A stretch of 64,000 nucleotides of DNA, taken from positions 186,001 to 250,000 of the forward strand of contig CAXXRP010000010.1 of assembly GCA_963662375.2 (NCBI GenBank), written 5' to 3'. The notes beneath the pieces are model-generated. The model was given only the letters and a program-made list of their open reading frames with translations, had not been told where the DNA came from and searched no databases. How positions within the stretch are numbered: the stretch's first letter is position 1; every line of letters starts with the position of its first letter. The position numbers and the translations under genes are program-made. Below are positions 34,009-42,687 of this stretch, in pieces. This DNA is from UBA11612 sp963662375. GTDB lineage: Bacteria > Pseudomonadota > Alphaproteobacteria > Rhodospirillales > Rhodospirillaceae.

Positions 34009-35610
34009 ATGTCGTACCGCCCGTTGATGACTGGACTCATACTGGCCGCCGCTCTTTCTCTTGCCGCATGCTCAGAACTGGCAGCGCCGCCCGAACCCTA
34101 CAATGTCGTTGAAGTGCCCCTCTCGCAAATTTCAGCAGACCTCGCTGACGGCAAGACGATTTCAGCTGAGATCACCCAAGCTTACATTGATCGCGTCAAT
34201 GCCCTAGACGGCCCCTTGAACGGCGTCATCATGATTGCGCCCGATGCTCTGGAACAAGCTGCTGCGTCCGACCAACGGCGCGCGGCGGGGCAGGAGCTAG
34301 GTCCGCTGGACGGCGTGCCGATACTTTTTAAGGATAACCATGACGCAGTAGGTATGCCCACGACAGCCGGTTCGTATGCGCTTCTAGAAAACTACCCTGC
34401 CGTAGACTCTGAAGTGGTCAAACGGCTGCGCGCTGCCGGCGCAGTTATATTAGGCAAGGCCAATACATCTCAGTTCGCCGGCTACCGTACCATTACGGGC
34501 ATAAATGGAAGCCCGTTCGGCGGCAGTACACATAACCCGTATGACATTACCCGTTCCGCTGGAGGATCGAGCAATGGTTCGGGGATTTCAGCGGCTATGA
34601 GCTTCGCTGCCGGTACGGTCGGTACCGAGACCGCCGGTTCAATTGTCTGGCCGTCGTCGTTGAATGGCGTTGTCGGCATTAAACCCACCATCGCGCTGGT
34701 CTCGCGGCGCGGTATCGTACCCATCAGTTTGACTCAGGACTCTGCCGGCCCTATGACGCGCACTGTCAGGGACGCTGCCATGATGCTCAATGTTATGGCA
34801 GGAACCGACCCGGGCGATCCGTGGTCGGTGGAATCGGATGCCAACAAGAAGGACTATGTCGCTGCTCTCAGCGATACCGCGCTGCAGGGTAAGCGGCTGG
34901 GCGTACTTCGCATCAGTGCAAACTACAACGACGCGGTCGCGCCTTTATTCAATGAAGCTCTTGGCGTCCTCGCCGCACAGGGCGCCGAGCTGGTGGAATT
35001 ACCGTTAGACTCGCTGATCGATACCAGCGTGTATATGCGCACGACTCTACTCCATGAGTTTAAGGAGGATCTCAACGCGTACCTCGCCGGTACGCCGGAC
35101 ACGGTGACGGAGCGCTCGCTGGCCGATCTCATTGAGTTCAGCAAGACCCATCCGGTTGAAAGCACACACGCCATGGATATTTGGGAAGCCTCCGAAAAAA
35201 CGGACGGCGGGCGCCAGAACCCCGAGTACATTAAGGTCTTGAACGAGGGGAAACGCCTAGCCATGGAGGAAGGCATCGACCACTTGCTGAAAGAACACAA
35301 CCTAGATGCCTTAGTGTCCTTGCCAGGCGGCCCGGCTGAGGTGATCCCGCCCGACGGCACATCGTACTCAGTCTTTTTGGCCGAACATAAGCCGGGAGAC
35401 TTTCCGCCTTCAGCCACCAATACCGCCGCGACCGCTGGATATCCGGTGATCTCGGTTCCTATGGGCCTCCTGGATGGTCTGCCTGTCGGCCTGTCGTTCG
35501 TCGGTACGCCATGGTCCGAGGACTTTCTGTTGTCTATCGCTTACGACTACGAGCAGGCCTCGCAAGCGCGTGTACCACCGCCGCGAGCGCTAGCCGTCTC
35601 AGACAGCTGA
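34009..35610 (+). CDS. Amidase-signature family lipoprotein
   Basis: A 533-residue amidase. N-terminal lipoprotein signal LILAAALSLAAC with Cys at residue 21. The amidase signature is intact: catalytic Lys in GVPILFKDNHD near residue 108, the Gly/Ser-rich GGSSNGSGISAAMSFAAG near 184-201 with the cis-Ser, and the nucleophile Ser in GTETAGSIVWPSS near 205-217, followed by GVVGIKPT. It hydrolyses amide bonds outside the cytoplasm; the substrate is unknown. It is divergent from the NHL lipoprotein, so the two envelope proteins may share control. Confidence 0.9.
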   Translation: MSYRPLMTGLILAAALSLAACSELAAPPEPYNVVEVPLSQISADLADGKTISAEITQAYIDRVNALDGPLNGVIMIAPDALEQAAASDQRRAAGQELGPLDGVPILFKDNHDAVGMPTTAGSYALLENYPAVDSEVVKRLRAAGAVILGKANTSQFAGYRTITGINGSPFGGSTHNPYDITRSAGGSSNGSGISAAMSFAAGTVGTETAGSIVWPSSLNGVVGIKPTIALVSRRGIVPISLTQDSAGPMTRTVRDAAMMLNVMAGTDPGDPWSVESDANKKDYVAALSDTALQGKRLGVLRISANYNDAVAPLFNEALGVLAAQGAELVELPLDSLIDTSVYMRTTLLHEFKEDLNAYLAGTPDTVTERSLADLIEFSKTHPVESTHAMDIWEASEKTDGGRQNPEYIKVLNEGKRLAMEEGIDHLLKEHNLDALVSLPGGPAEVIPPDGTSYSVFLAEHKPGDFPPSATNTAATAGYPVISVPMGLLDGLPVGLSFVGTPWSEDFLLSIAYDYEQASQARVPPPRALAVSDS

Positions 35611-35656
35611 TATTGGAATTGTCGGAGAAAAGCGGCTGAATAACGGTGGGGGCCAC

Positions 35657-35761
35657 ATGGGCTTGGGGAAGAGGTCGCATCTACTAGCGGCTGTTATTTT
35701 TGCGCTGGTCTCGATAATGTGCGTCGTCAGATCATTTGGGACAGATTCGAACCAAGATTGA
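35657..35761 (+). CDS. Possible 34-residue single-TM peptide
   Basis: ATG at 35657, with a G-rich stretch (GGTGGGGG) upstream, opens a 34-codon frame whose centre LLAAVIFALVSIMCVV is a hydrophobic helix. It follows the amidase by 46 bases and could be translated from the same mRNA. No homology known to me. Confidence 0.35.
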   Translation: MGLGKRSHLLAAVIFALVSIMCVVRSFGTDSNQD

Positions 35762-35845
35762 CAGAGTCAGAGTCCGCGCGAAGTCTTGGAATCCAGCGCC
35801 TTCTACGGTGCCGTTGGTTTATCACCGGATAGCGCGGGGCCGGGA

Positions 35846-36709
35846 TCAAGGCCGTGTCGGCGAACTCTCGCGAATCGTACCGTTGTCCTTGCTGCGCCAA
35901 GACTGATCTATGCGCGTCAATGCAAGGGCCATTGCGGCTGGAAAGGCGGGATGGGCGTAGAGATCGTTGTGACCCGCGCCAGCAATTGTGCGGTCTAGAA
36001 CGAGGGCGGGGACTGCGCGCCGGACCGCCTCGGTGCGCCGCGGCGCAATAATTGTGTCATCACCCGCTGTGATGATCGCGATTGGTGTCGTCAGGCCGTG
36101 CACAAGCTCTAGTGTCGGCATGTGGTGGCGCAGCAGCCATCCCACCGGAACCCAACTAAAATGCTCGCGTGCCAGAGCTTCGAGGGAATCGAACGGACTG
36201 ATCAGGATCATGCCGTCAAGCGACCGTTGGCTGGCGAGGTGCGCTGCAACGCCGGTGCCTATGCTAAGTCCTACGACGACGACGCGCTTTGTGCCGATAA
36301 TACTGCGGACATAATCGTAGACAACCGGAGCGTCCGCCAATAATCCGGCGGCGCTCGGTCTGCCGGTGCTGGGTCGATAGCCGCGATAATGGAAAGCGAC
36401 GACTTCAGCGTCCGGAAACAAGCCATGCAGATAAACGGCGAGATCCTCCGCATTCCAAGCATTTCCACCGAAGCCGAGTATGACTAGTGAGTCACCGGGG
36501 CGGTCTCTTGCGGGTGGTATACTGACGCCGAGAAGTTTCTCACCGTCCGGTGTAGCGACCTCAAGCCTAACGGAGCTGGGCGGCAATGACCGGCCGGGGA
36601 CTGCCGCTAGGCCGGTCGGGAACAGCAACCGGGTCTGGGTGGCGTACATCACCAGGACGACAGCGGTGTAAGTGATTACGAGCAGAAGAAAGAGCTTCAA
36701 AAGCCACAT
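35846..36709 (-). CDS. Alpha/beta hydrolase with N-terminal membrane anchor
   Basis: A 287-residue hydrolase. It begins with one TM helix (LLKLFLLLVITYTAVVLVMY). The nucleophile elbow is GLSIGTG near residue 147, the oxyanion region is ILGFGGNAWN, and the acid and His are in ITAGDDTIIAP and AGAGHNDLY. The pattern fits the Bem46/ABHD13-type family of serine hydrolases. Anchored to the membrane with the catalytic part probably periplasmic. It follows chrR on the same strand with a 41-base gap, so it might belong to the RpoE-ChrR transcript. Confidence 0.87.
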   Translation of the reverse strand: MWLLKLFLLLVITYTAVVLVMYATQTRLLFPTGLAAVPGRSLPPSSVRLEVATPDGEKLLGVSIPPARDRPGDSLVILGFGGNAWNAEDLAVYLHGLFPDAEVVAFHYRGYRPSTGRPSAAGLLADAPVVYDYVRSIIGTKRVVVVGLSIGTGVAAHLASQRSLDGMILISPFDSLEALAREHFSWVPVGWLLRHHMPTLELVHGLTTPIAIITAGDDTIIAPRRTEAVRRAVPALVLDRTIAGAGHNDLYAHPAFPAAMALALTRIDQSWRSKDNGTIRESSPTRP

Positions 36710-36750
36710 GCCGTTGCCTTAGCCTCCGTCCAAACCGCGATAGTCATAAG

Positions 36751-37413
36751 TTAGATTTTCAGAAACGGCTGAGCGAGGCGTGCAGCGAAACTCTTAAACC
36801 GCAGCGGTGCGTCAGTCACGACTAGACAGATACAATCCCCTTCGGGCGCCGCATGGGGCTGGTGCTGCAATTCCTCATTGGCTTCCTGAAAATCACCCAC
36901 TCCGTAGTGGCCGGTCGAATCGGAAAAAGCGCCGCACAGTACGAGCGTCAATTCCAACCCCTTGTGAGAATGCACCGACACCGGTCGTCCTGCCGGAATA
37001 CGCAGAAGGCGCGCCGTCGCGCCCTTTTCAGCCGTGGGAATGATCTTTTGGCGGGCGCCCATACCCAGGCGCTTCCATTCAACGCCCTCAATATCCGAAC
37101 CGAGATATTCGCGAAGCGGTTGCGGAAAAACTAGTATGGTCGCGCTCGCGCACTCCGTTAACTTACGGTTGCGAACATCCTGCTCAACGTTTTTAATGCG
37201 CACTGAAAGCGCATCGAATGCGTTGTCGTTCACCGGCTCCAGTGCTGCAGCATCCAGTAAAGTGCCGCCGATCCCTTCCATAAGTGACGACGTATGACGG
37301 CAATCCGGGCAAATGGCTATGTGAGTCGCAACGGCAAGACTCCAGGCTTCGCCCAGCGCACCCGAAGCGTAATCTAAGATCAATTCATCGTTGGGATGGT
37401 GATTGATCGTCAT
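36751..37413 (-). CDS. chrR: ChrR-type zinc anti-sigma factor
   Basis: A 220-residue anti-sigma factor. The N-terminal domain has the zinc motif H-x3-C-x2-C (HIAICPDC near residues 31-38), with an upstream His in NHHPNDELILDYASG. The C-terminal half is a cupin (PAGRPVSVHSHKGLELTLVL near 145-165). In Rhodobacter, ChrR holds RpoE inactive until singlet oxygen triggers its loss, and the cupin is needed for this sensing. Overlaps the sigma factor gene by 4 bases (37410-37413), so both proteins are co-translated, as in known rpoE-chrR operons. Confidence 0.93.
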   Translation of the reverse strand: MTINHHPNDELILDYASGALGEAWSLAVATHIAICPDCRHTSSLMEGIGGTLLDAAALEPVNDNAFDALSVRIKNVEQDVRNRKLTECASATILVFPQPLREYLGSDIEGVEWKRLGMGARQKIIPTAEKGATARLLRIPAGRPVSVHSHKGLELTLVLCGAFSDSTGHYGVGDFQEANEELQHQPHAAPEGDCICLVVTDAPLRFKSFAARLAQPFLKI

Positions 37414-37982
37414 ATTTGCTCTCCCAGCTCTAACCTAATGCGCCCGAGCGCCAAACGGATTCGAGACTTGACGGTTCCGAGCGGTATTCCCAATTCTGCA
37501 GCCACTTCCGGATGGGTCTTCTCGTCGAAAAACGCGAGACGAAGCACTTCCTGTTGTTCCATTGGAAGGACCGATAAAATCTCTCTCAATCGGGTAGCTT
37601 CCTGCGCCCGAGACACAAGTTGATGGGGGTTGGCCTCATCGTCCCTGACAAAGGCCGGATCATTGAAATCAGGAGTCGGCCGGTAAGCTTTTCGCAAGAG
37701 ATCAATCCCCACGTTTCGAGCAACGGCAAATACCCAGGTCGAAGCTGCGGCTTTCGCGGGATCGAAGAGGCGCGCCTTCTTCCATATATTCACAAACGTT
37801 TCTTGTACGATCTCTTCGGACGTTTCAGGGTCCGTTCCCTGGCGATAGACAAAAGCTCGAATCCGCGGCGCGAAATAATCGAAAAGGCTACGGAAAGCCT
37901 CCTTGTCTTGGTTGTCCGCCACCACCGCAATGAGCTGAGCAAGCCGATCAGCCGAGAAATCAGTATCAGTATCAGCGACCAT
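37410..37982 (-). CDS. rpoE: ECF sigma factor RpoE (ChrR partner, ECF11-like)
   Basis: About 190 residues after choosing ATG at 37982; an in-frame ATG at 38207 would add 75 residues that do not match sigma factors. Region 2 is FDYFAPRIRAFVYRQGTDPE to EIVQETFVNIWKKARLFDPA, and region 4 is LPMEQQEVLRLAFFDEKTHP with the HTH IPLGTVKSRIRLALGRIR. Together with ChrR this is the singlet-oxygen sigma factor type. Two TGATCC hexamers lie upstream, one on each strand (38200-38205 and 38241-38246). Confidence 0.92.
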   Translation of the reverse strand: MVADTDTDFSADRLAQLIAVVADNQDKEAFRSLFDYFAPRIRAFVYRQGTDPETSEEIVQETFVNIWKKARLFDPAKAAASTWVFAVARNVGIDLLRKAYRPTPDFNDPAFVRDDEANPHQLVSRAQEATRLREILSVLPMEQQEVLRLAFFDEKTHPEVAAELGIPLGTVKSRIRLALGRIRLELGEQI

Positions 37983-38199
37983 AAACTTTGGGGTTCCTGT
38001 CGCGCGCGATTTCGAGGGAGGGCGGCGAATACGAAAGATAACCGCCGGCCAGTACACGCGGGCTTCGCCAGCGGAGGTTCTAAAACTGGAAACACCCTGC
38101 AGGGACTCGACATCGAGTGCAAGAACTCCATTCATGACCCTTTTTACGGGAACGGAGCGCGAATGGTTCATCTCCAGCGCCTTGTTTCTTTGCTTGTGG

Positions 38200-38246
38200 T
38201 GATCCAAAAGGGCGACGCCGCCGTATTCATAGAAAAATCTGGATCA
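38200..38246. promoter_or_regulatory. Divergent TGATCC elements, candidate RpoE promoter
   Basis: TGATCC at 38200-38205 (plus strand) is followed after 18 bases by TATTCA (38224-38229), similar to the RpoE-type promoter known from Rhodobacter (TGATCC and a TAAGA-like -10). It points at the amine oxidase remnant at 38283. A second TGATCC on the minus strand (38246-38241) points at rpoE but lacks a clear -10. Sigma autoregulation and control of the divergent gene are typical of this family; here they are inferred. Confidence 0.4.
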
Positions 38247-38282
38247 TCCCGCCCACCCCCGGTTAAACGCAAGACTAACCCA

Positions 38283-38884
38283 ATGCAGCACGTACAGTCT
38301 TCCAAAAATCATGGGCTCAACATCGCTGTGATCGGGACCGGCATTGCTGGTATGTCGGCGGCCTGGCTTCTCAATCAACGTCATTCCGTCACGGTATATG
38401 AGAAAGGCGACAGGATCGGAGGACACAGTAACTCTGTAGAAGTGCCAACGGACGGCGGAGTCACGCCGGTTGATACGGGTTTCATAGTCTACCACGAGCG
38501 CAATTACCCGAATCTGACGGCTTTGTTCAGCCATCTGGGCGTTCCCACCAAGGACTCGGACATGTCCTTCGCTGCTTCGTTGGAAGGTGGGAGTTTCGAA
38601 TACTCCGGATCAGGCCTCAACAGTTTATTCGGGCAGCGTACCGACGTGGTTCGGCCCCGCTTCTGGCAAATGGTCGGAGACCTGATACGGTTTTATCGCG
38701 AGGTACCCGCTCTCCTGGATGAGTTAGAGTAGAGCGATATCAGCCTTGGAGATTTCTTGCACAGATATAACTATAACAAGAGTTTCATTAACGACCATTT
38801 GCTACCCATGGGCGCTGCGATCTGGTCGACAACCGCCCCCGAAATAAAAGCTTGTCCTGCATCATCTTTCATTCGCTTCTTAGA
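38283..38884 (+). pseudogene. FAD-dependent amine oxidase, stop-interrupted and truncated
   Basis: ATG at 38283 opens an oxidoreductase with IAVIGTGIAGMSAAWLLNQR (FAD-binding GxGxxG) and KGDRIGGHSNSVEV, resembling the amine oxidase gene of the RpoE regulon in Rhodobacter. At 38730-38732 there is an in-frame TAG. The same frame then goes on with ISLGDFLHRYNYNKSFINDH, LLPMGAAIWSTT and FIRFLES, which fit the family. The frame is cut at about 38884 where the repeat arm with GTAACCCGC begins. About 200 of ~430 residues remain. The gene is therefore dead, although its promoter may still fire. Confidence 0.8.
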
Positions 38885-39009
38885 GAGTAACCCGCGGGTA
38901 ACCCGCAGCCCACATTGCCATTCTTAAAGTGCCTTTCAGGCTTACAGGGATCATGGTCCCAAAGTAAGAAAAGCCGCTATCTCCGCCGCCTTTGCGTCTC
39001 CAATGAAAA
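38884..39009. repeat. Left arm of tRNA-Val repeat (unit 9), next to the intact tRNA
   Basis: Starts with GAGTAACCCGCGGGTAACCC (two GTAACCCGC direct repeats 11 bases apart), then CATTCTTAAAGTGCCTTTCA, GGCTTACAGGGATCATGGTC, AAAAGCCGCTATCTCCGCCG and ATGAAAA directly before the CCA end of tRNA-Val. It matches the left arms of units 5, 6 and 7. The FAD amine oxidase frame is broken at its outer end, so this marks an insertion junction. Confidence 0.75.
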
Positions 39010-39084
39010 TGGTGGGCGGTACTGGGATTGAACCAGTGACCCCACGCGTGTGAAGCGTGTGCTCTCCCGCTGAGCTAACCGCCC
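39010..39084 (-). tRNA. tRNA-Val (anticodon CAC)
   Basis: A 75-base tRNA with encoded CCA. Acceptor stem GGGCGGT with ACCGCCC, D-arm GCTC AGCGGGA GAGC, anticodon stem CACGC with GCGTG around loop TTCACAC (anticodon CAC at positions 34-36), T-arm ACTGG TTCAATC CCAGT. It folds without mismatches in any stem, unlike the other copies in the window. It is the presumed functional gene and the presumed integration target of the array to its left. Confidence 0.95.
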
Positions 39085-39323
39085 GACCGGCCCGGAGAAA
39101 GCGCATAGATGGCTAGCGTCCGAGCGCGAGATGCCGGTCTTAGGACCCGGTCCGGAGTCTGTCAACCGGGCTCACCAGCCGTGTGGGCGGTGGCAAGGAA
39201 TACCCAACCCATTGGCTGGGTAACACATTTTTCACCAGGTCTTCACCGTTTTACCGCAAGGGGGCCTTTATAAAGTCAAGTTGGCGTGTCATTTTCCGCC
39301 TTTATCAGTTGTCCCGGTTTGTA

Positions 39324-40724
39324 ATGAGCGCTCGCCCGTCTCCGCTGCTGCCAACCGCCGCCATCGTTCTCGCCGCGGGAGAGGGCACGCGCATGAAATC
39401 AGCGCGGCCTAAGGTTCTGCATGCTATAGGCGGACGTCCGATGATCAGCCACGTGCTGGCTACCCTGGGGGCGGAGCGCATAGCGCCAATCGTGGTGGTC
39501 GTTGGTCCGGACATGGACGACGTAGTTGCCGGTGTTTCTCCCCATCGCACCGTCGTGCAGCGCAAGCGCAAGGGGACCGGCCACGCGGTCTTACAGGCGA
39601 GGGGTGCGCTCAAGGCTTTTAAGGGCGACATCCTCATTGTTTATGGCGACACGCCGTTCATCGCTGGCGCGACGCTACAGAAGATGCGTGCCGTCCGGCG
39701 CAAGAAAAACCATGCTGTTGTTGTGCTCGGGTTTCGCCCAGAAGACCCTAGTGCTTACGGCCGTCTGATCATCGGCGCGAATGGTCTTGAGCGCATTGTT
39801 GAAGCTAGAGATGCGACGGCGGACGAGCGTGAGGTGCGTCTGTGCAATTCAGGTATCATCTTAGCTGAGTCCGGCACCTTGTGGCGCCTGCTCGCCGATG
39901 CGAAGACTGATAATGCTAAGAAAGAGTACTATCTCACGGACATTGTCGCATTGGCGCGTAAAGCCGGATTAGCTTGCGGCGTGGTGGACGGCGAAAACGA
40001 GGAGTTGTTGGGTATTAACACCCGTGTCGAATTGGCTCGCGCCGAAGAAATATTGCAGCGGCGGTTGCGCCAAAACGCGATGGCCGACGGCGTGACCCTA
40101 ACGGACCCCGATACCGTTTATTTTTCCGCCGACACTAAGATTGGCCGCGACGTGGAAATTGGTCCCTTCACGGTATTTGGGTCGGGCGTGAGCGTGGATG
40201 ATAATGTGATCATCAAGGGATTTTGCCACCTCGAAGGCGCGCATATTTCGGCGGGCGCTGTCGTCGGGCCATATGCTCGCCTTCGGCCAGGCGCAAAAAT
40301 CGGACCAGACGCTCATGTCGGCAATTTTGTCGAGGTGAAAAAGGCTGTCTTGGAAAAAGGCGCGAAGGTCAATCATCTGTCCTATGTGGGAGACGCCCGA
40401 GTGGGTGCGAAGGCCAACGTCGGTGCGGGCACCATTACCGCCAACTACGATGGCTTCGGCAAACACTTCACGGTCATCGGGGCAGGTGCTTCCATAGGGT
40501 CCAACTCGGTGTTGGTCGCACCGGTGAAAGTAGGCGAGGGTGCAATGACAGGTGCCGGTGTTGTTGTGCGTAAAGACGTCCCTGCCAATGCGCTGGTTGT
40601 GAATTCGTCGCGTCAAGAAATCCGCGAAGGCTTTGCGGATAAATACCGCAAGATGAAACAAGGAGCCAAAGCAAAGGCGATGGCCAAGAGCACTGCCAAA
40701 AAGAAAATAAAGAAGAAGAAATAG
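39324..40724 (+). CDS. glmU: Bifunctional GlmU (GlcN-1-P acetyltransferase / GlcNAc-1-P uridyltransferase)
   Basis: A 466-residue enzyme that makes UDP-GlcNAc for peptidoglycan and lipid A. The uridyltransferase domain starts with AIVLAAGEGTRMKSARPKVL near residues 13-32. The acetyltransferase domain is a left-handed beta helix of hexapeptide repeats (GAVVGPYARLRPGAKIGPDA, NVGAGTITANYDGFGKH). The C-terminus is a Lys-rich tail. I choose ATG at 39324 because homology begins 12 residues later; an in-frame ATG at 39183 would add 47 residues of unlikely sequence. Two bases separate it from glmS, so they form an operon covering two adjacent steps of the pathway. Confidence 0.96.
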   Translation: MSARPSPLLPTAAIVLAAGEGTRMKSARPKVLHAIGGRPMISHVLATLGAERIAPIVVVVGPDMDDVVAGVSPHRTVVQRKRKGTGHAVLQARGALKAFKGDILIVYGDTPFIAGATLQKMRAVRRKKNHAVVVLGFRPEDPSAYGRLIIGANGLERIVEARDATADEREVRLCNSGIILAESGTLWRLLADAKTDNAKKEYYLTDIVALARKAGLACGVVDGENEELLGINTRVELARAEEILQRRLRQNAMADGVTLTDPDTVYFSADTKIGRDVEIGPFTVFGSGVSVDDNVIIKGFCHLEGAHISAGAVVGPYARLRPGAKIGPDAHVGNFVEVKKAVLEKGAKVNHLSYVGDARVGAKANVGAGTITANYDGFGKHFTVIGAGASIGSNSVLVAPVKVGEGAMTGAGVVVRKDVPANALVVNSSRQEIREGFADKYRKMKQGAKAKAMAKSTAKKKIKKKK

Positions 40725-40726
40725 AC

Positions 40727-42550
40727 ATGTGCGGCATTGTCGGTGTTATTGGACGTTCGAACGCGGCGGAGTGTCTTCTCGAGGGTTTAAGACGGCTTGA
40801 ATACCGGGGGTATGACTCTGCTGGAATCGCGACTCTGGCGGATGGCGCTATCGACAGGCGGCGCGCCCCGGGCAAGATCATCAATCTCGCCCGGCGAGTG
40901 AAGGCGGACCCGCTGAACGGCACGCTGGGCATCGGCCATACGCGATGGGCGACTCACGGCGTGCCCAGTGAGAGCAACGCCCATCCTCATGCCAACGGGC
41001 GCGTGGCTGTGGTGCACAACGGTATCATTGAGAACTTCCAGGAATTACGCGACGAGCTGGAAGGCAAGGGACATGCGTTCTATAGCGATACTGATACCGA
41101 AGTTGTTGTTCATCTCATCAGCCAATATCTGAGCGAAGGTAAATCGCCGGAGTGCTCGGTCCGTGCGGCGTTGGGACGCCTGGAAGGCGCGTTTTCTCTC
41201 GCCATTCTCATCACCGATACGCCGGATAAATTGTTTGGTGCGCGGCGGGGCAGCCCGTTGGCTGTGGGGTATGGCGATGGTGAAATGTATCTGGGCTCTG
41301 ACGCTATGGCGCTCGCGCCCATGACCCAGCGCATCACGTATCTAGAGGAAGACGATTGGGCTATCGTGACCCGTGATGGGGCCGAGGTGCGCGATAGCGC
41401 CGGCAAAACCGTTGATCGGCCGATCACGCAAACTGCGCTATCAGGCGCGCTCATCGGCAAGAGTGAATATCCCCATTACATGCTGAAGGAGATTTACGAA
41501 CAGCCTCAGGTGCTGGGTGATACCCTGCGCGCACTGTTTAATCCGGCGGCACGTTCGATAACCCTGCCGCCGATGCCTTTCGACTTGAAAGCTGTAGAAC
41601 GTATTACTGCAGTTGCCTGTGGTACGGCGTATTATGCTTGTCTTGTCGCCAAGTACTGGATCGAGATGTTGGCGAAAGTGCCTGTGGATGCGGACATCGG
41701 TTCTGAATTCCGCTACCGCACGCCGCCGATGGTGCCGGGCGGATTAGGAGTATTTGTTTCTCAATCTGGAGAAACGGCCGATACTCTGGCCCCGCTGCGG
41801 TATTGCAAGACGCAAAAGCAACACATTCTTTCAATTGTAAACGTACCTGAAAGCAGCGTCGCGCGTGAGTCCGATATTGTTCTGCCCACTTTGGCTGGTC
41901 CCGAAATCGGCGTTGCCTCCACCAAGGCATTTACCACCCAACTCATGGCGCTGGCTTGTTTCGCCATAAACTTGGCCAAAGCGCGCGGCGCTATCGGCGC
42001 CGACGTGGAAGCGCGCTTGTCCACGGCGCTGGTTGAAGTGCCGTCCCGCGTGGTGGATATGTTGCACATGGATGAGGCCATCGCCGACATCGCCGCGGAT
42101 ATGGTCGGCGCGCGCGACATACTCTATCTGGGGCGCGGCTTGCTCTATCCCATCGCTATGGAAGGCGCCTTGAAGCTTAAGGAAATTTCCTACATTCACG
42201 CTGAAGGCTACGCGGCGGGCGAGATGAAGCATGGACCCATCGCGCTGATCGATGAGGGCATCCCGGTTGTTGTCATCGCGCCCTCGGACGGACTATTTGA
42301 AAAAACCCTCTCTAACGTTGAGCAAGTGGTGGCGCGCGGGGGGCGCGTGGTTCTCATCAGCGACGAGGTGGGTATTAAGCGGGCGGGCAAGAGCGCCCAC
42401 CACGCTATTTGCATGCCGAAATTGGACCCGTTTGTGATGCCGATTATTGCTGCGGTGCCCGTACAACTCCTGGCCTATCATATTGCTGTGCTCAAGGGTA
42501 CAGACGTGGACCAGCCGCGCAACCTCGCCAAAAGCGTGACTGTGGAGTAG
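40727..42550 (+). CDS. glmS: Glutamine-fructose-6-phosphate aminotransferase GlmS
   Basis: A 607-residue isomerizing amidotransferase that makes glucosamine-6-phosphate. The N-terminal glutaminase begins MCGIVGVIG with Cys1 as nucleophile and has HTRWATHGVPSESNAHPH. Two SIS domains follow (CGTAYYACLVAKYWIE, SQSGETADTLAPLRYCK, LGRGLLYPIAMEGALKLKEI), and the C-terminus ends with the conserved LAKSVTVE. Full length. No glmS ribozyme is expected in this group and none is seen. Transcribed with glmU. Confidence 0.97.
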   Translation: MCGIVGVIGRSNAAECLLEGLRRLEYRGYDSAGIATLADGAIDRRRAPGKIINLARRVKADPLNGTLGIGHTRWATHGVPSESNAHPHANGRVAVVHNGIIENFQELRDELEGKGHAFYSDTDTEVVVHLISQYLSEGKSPECSVRAALGRLEGAFSLAILITDTPDKLFGARRGSPLAVGYGDGEMYLGSDAMALAPMTQRITYLEEDDWAIVTRDGAEVRDSAGKTVDRPITQTALSGALIGKSEYPHYMLKEIYEQPQVLGDTLRALFNPAARSITLPPMPFDLKAVERITAVACGTAYYACLVAKYWIEMLAKVPVDADIGSEFRYRTPPMVPGGLGVFVSQSGETADTLAPLRYCKTQKQHILSIVNVPESSVARESDIVLPTLAGPEIGVASTKAFTTQLMALACFAINLAKARGAIGADVEARLSTALVEVPSRVVDMLHMDEAIADIAADMVGARDILYLGRGLLYPIAMEGALKLKEISYIHAEGYAAGEMKHGPIALIDEGIPVVVIAPSDGLFEKTLSNVEQVVARGGRVVLISDEVGIKRAGKSAHHAICMPKLDPFVMPIIAAVPVQLLAYHIAVLKGTDVDQPRNLAKSVTVE

Positions 42551-42687
42551 TTCGGTTGGGGGGTACTAGAAATGATTGAAACTAAATTCTTAGATAATTT
42601 TATACTTCAGTCTTCCACCGGAACCTAAAAACAAAACACCTTTATCCCCAAGAGATTCAAGATTTACAGATAAAAGTTTCTTTCGGG

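Noticed and set aside
37620..38732. One 370-residue protein joining antisense rpoE and the amine oxidase
   Set aside because: The first ~220 residues are the antisense of rpoE and its leader; the real gene starts at 38283.
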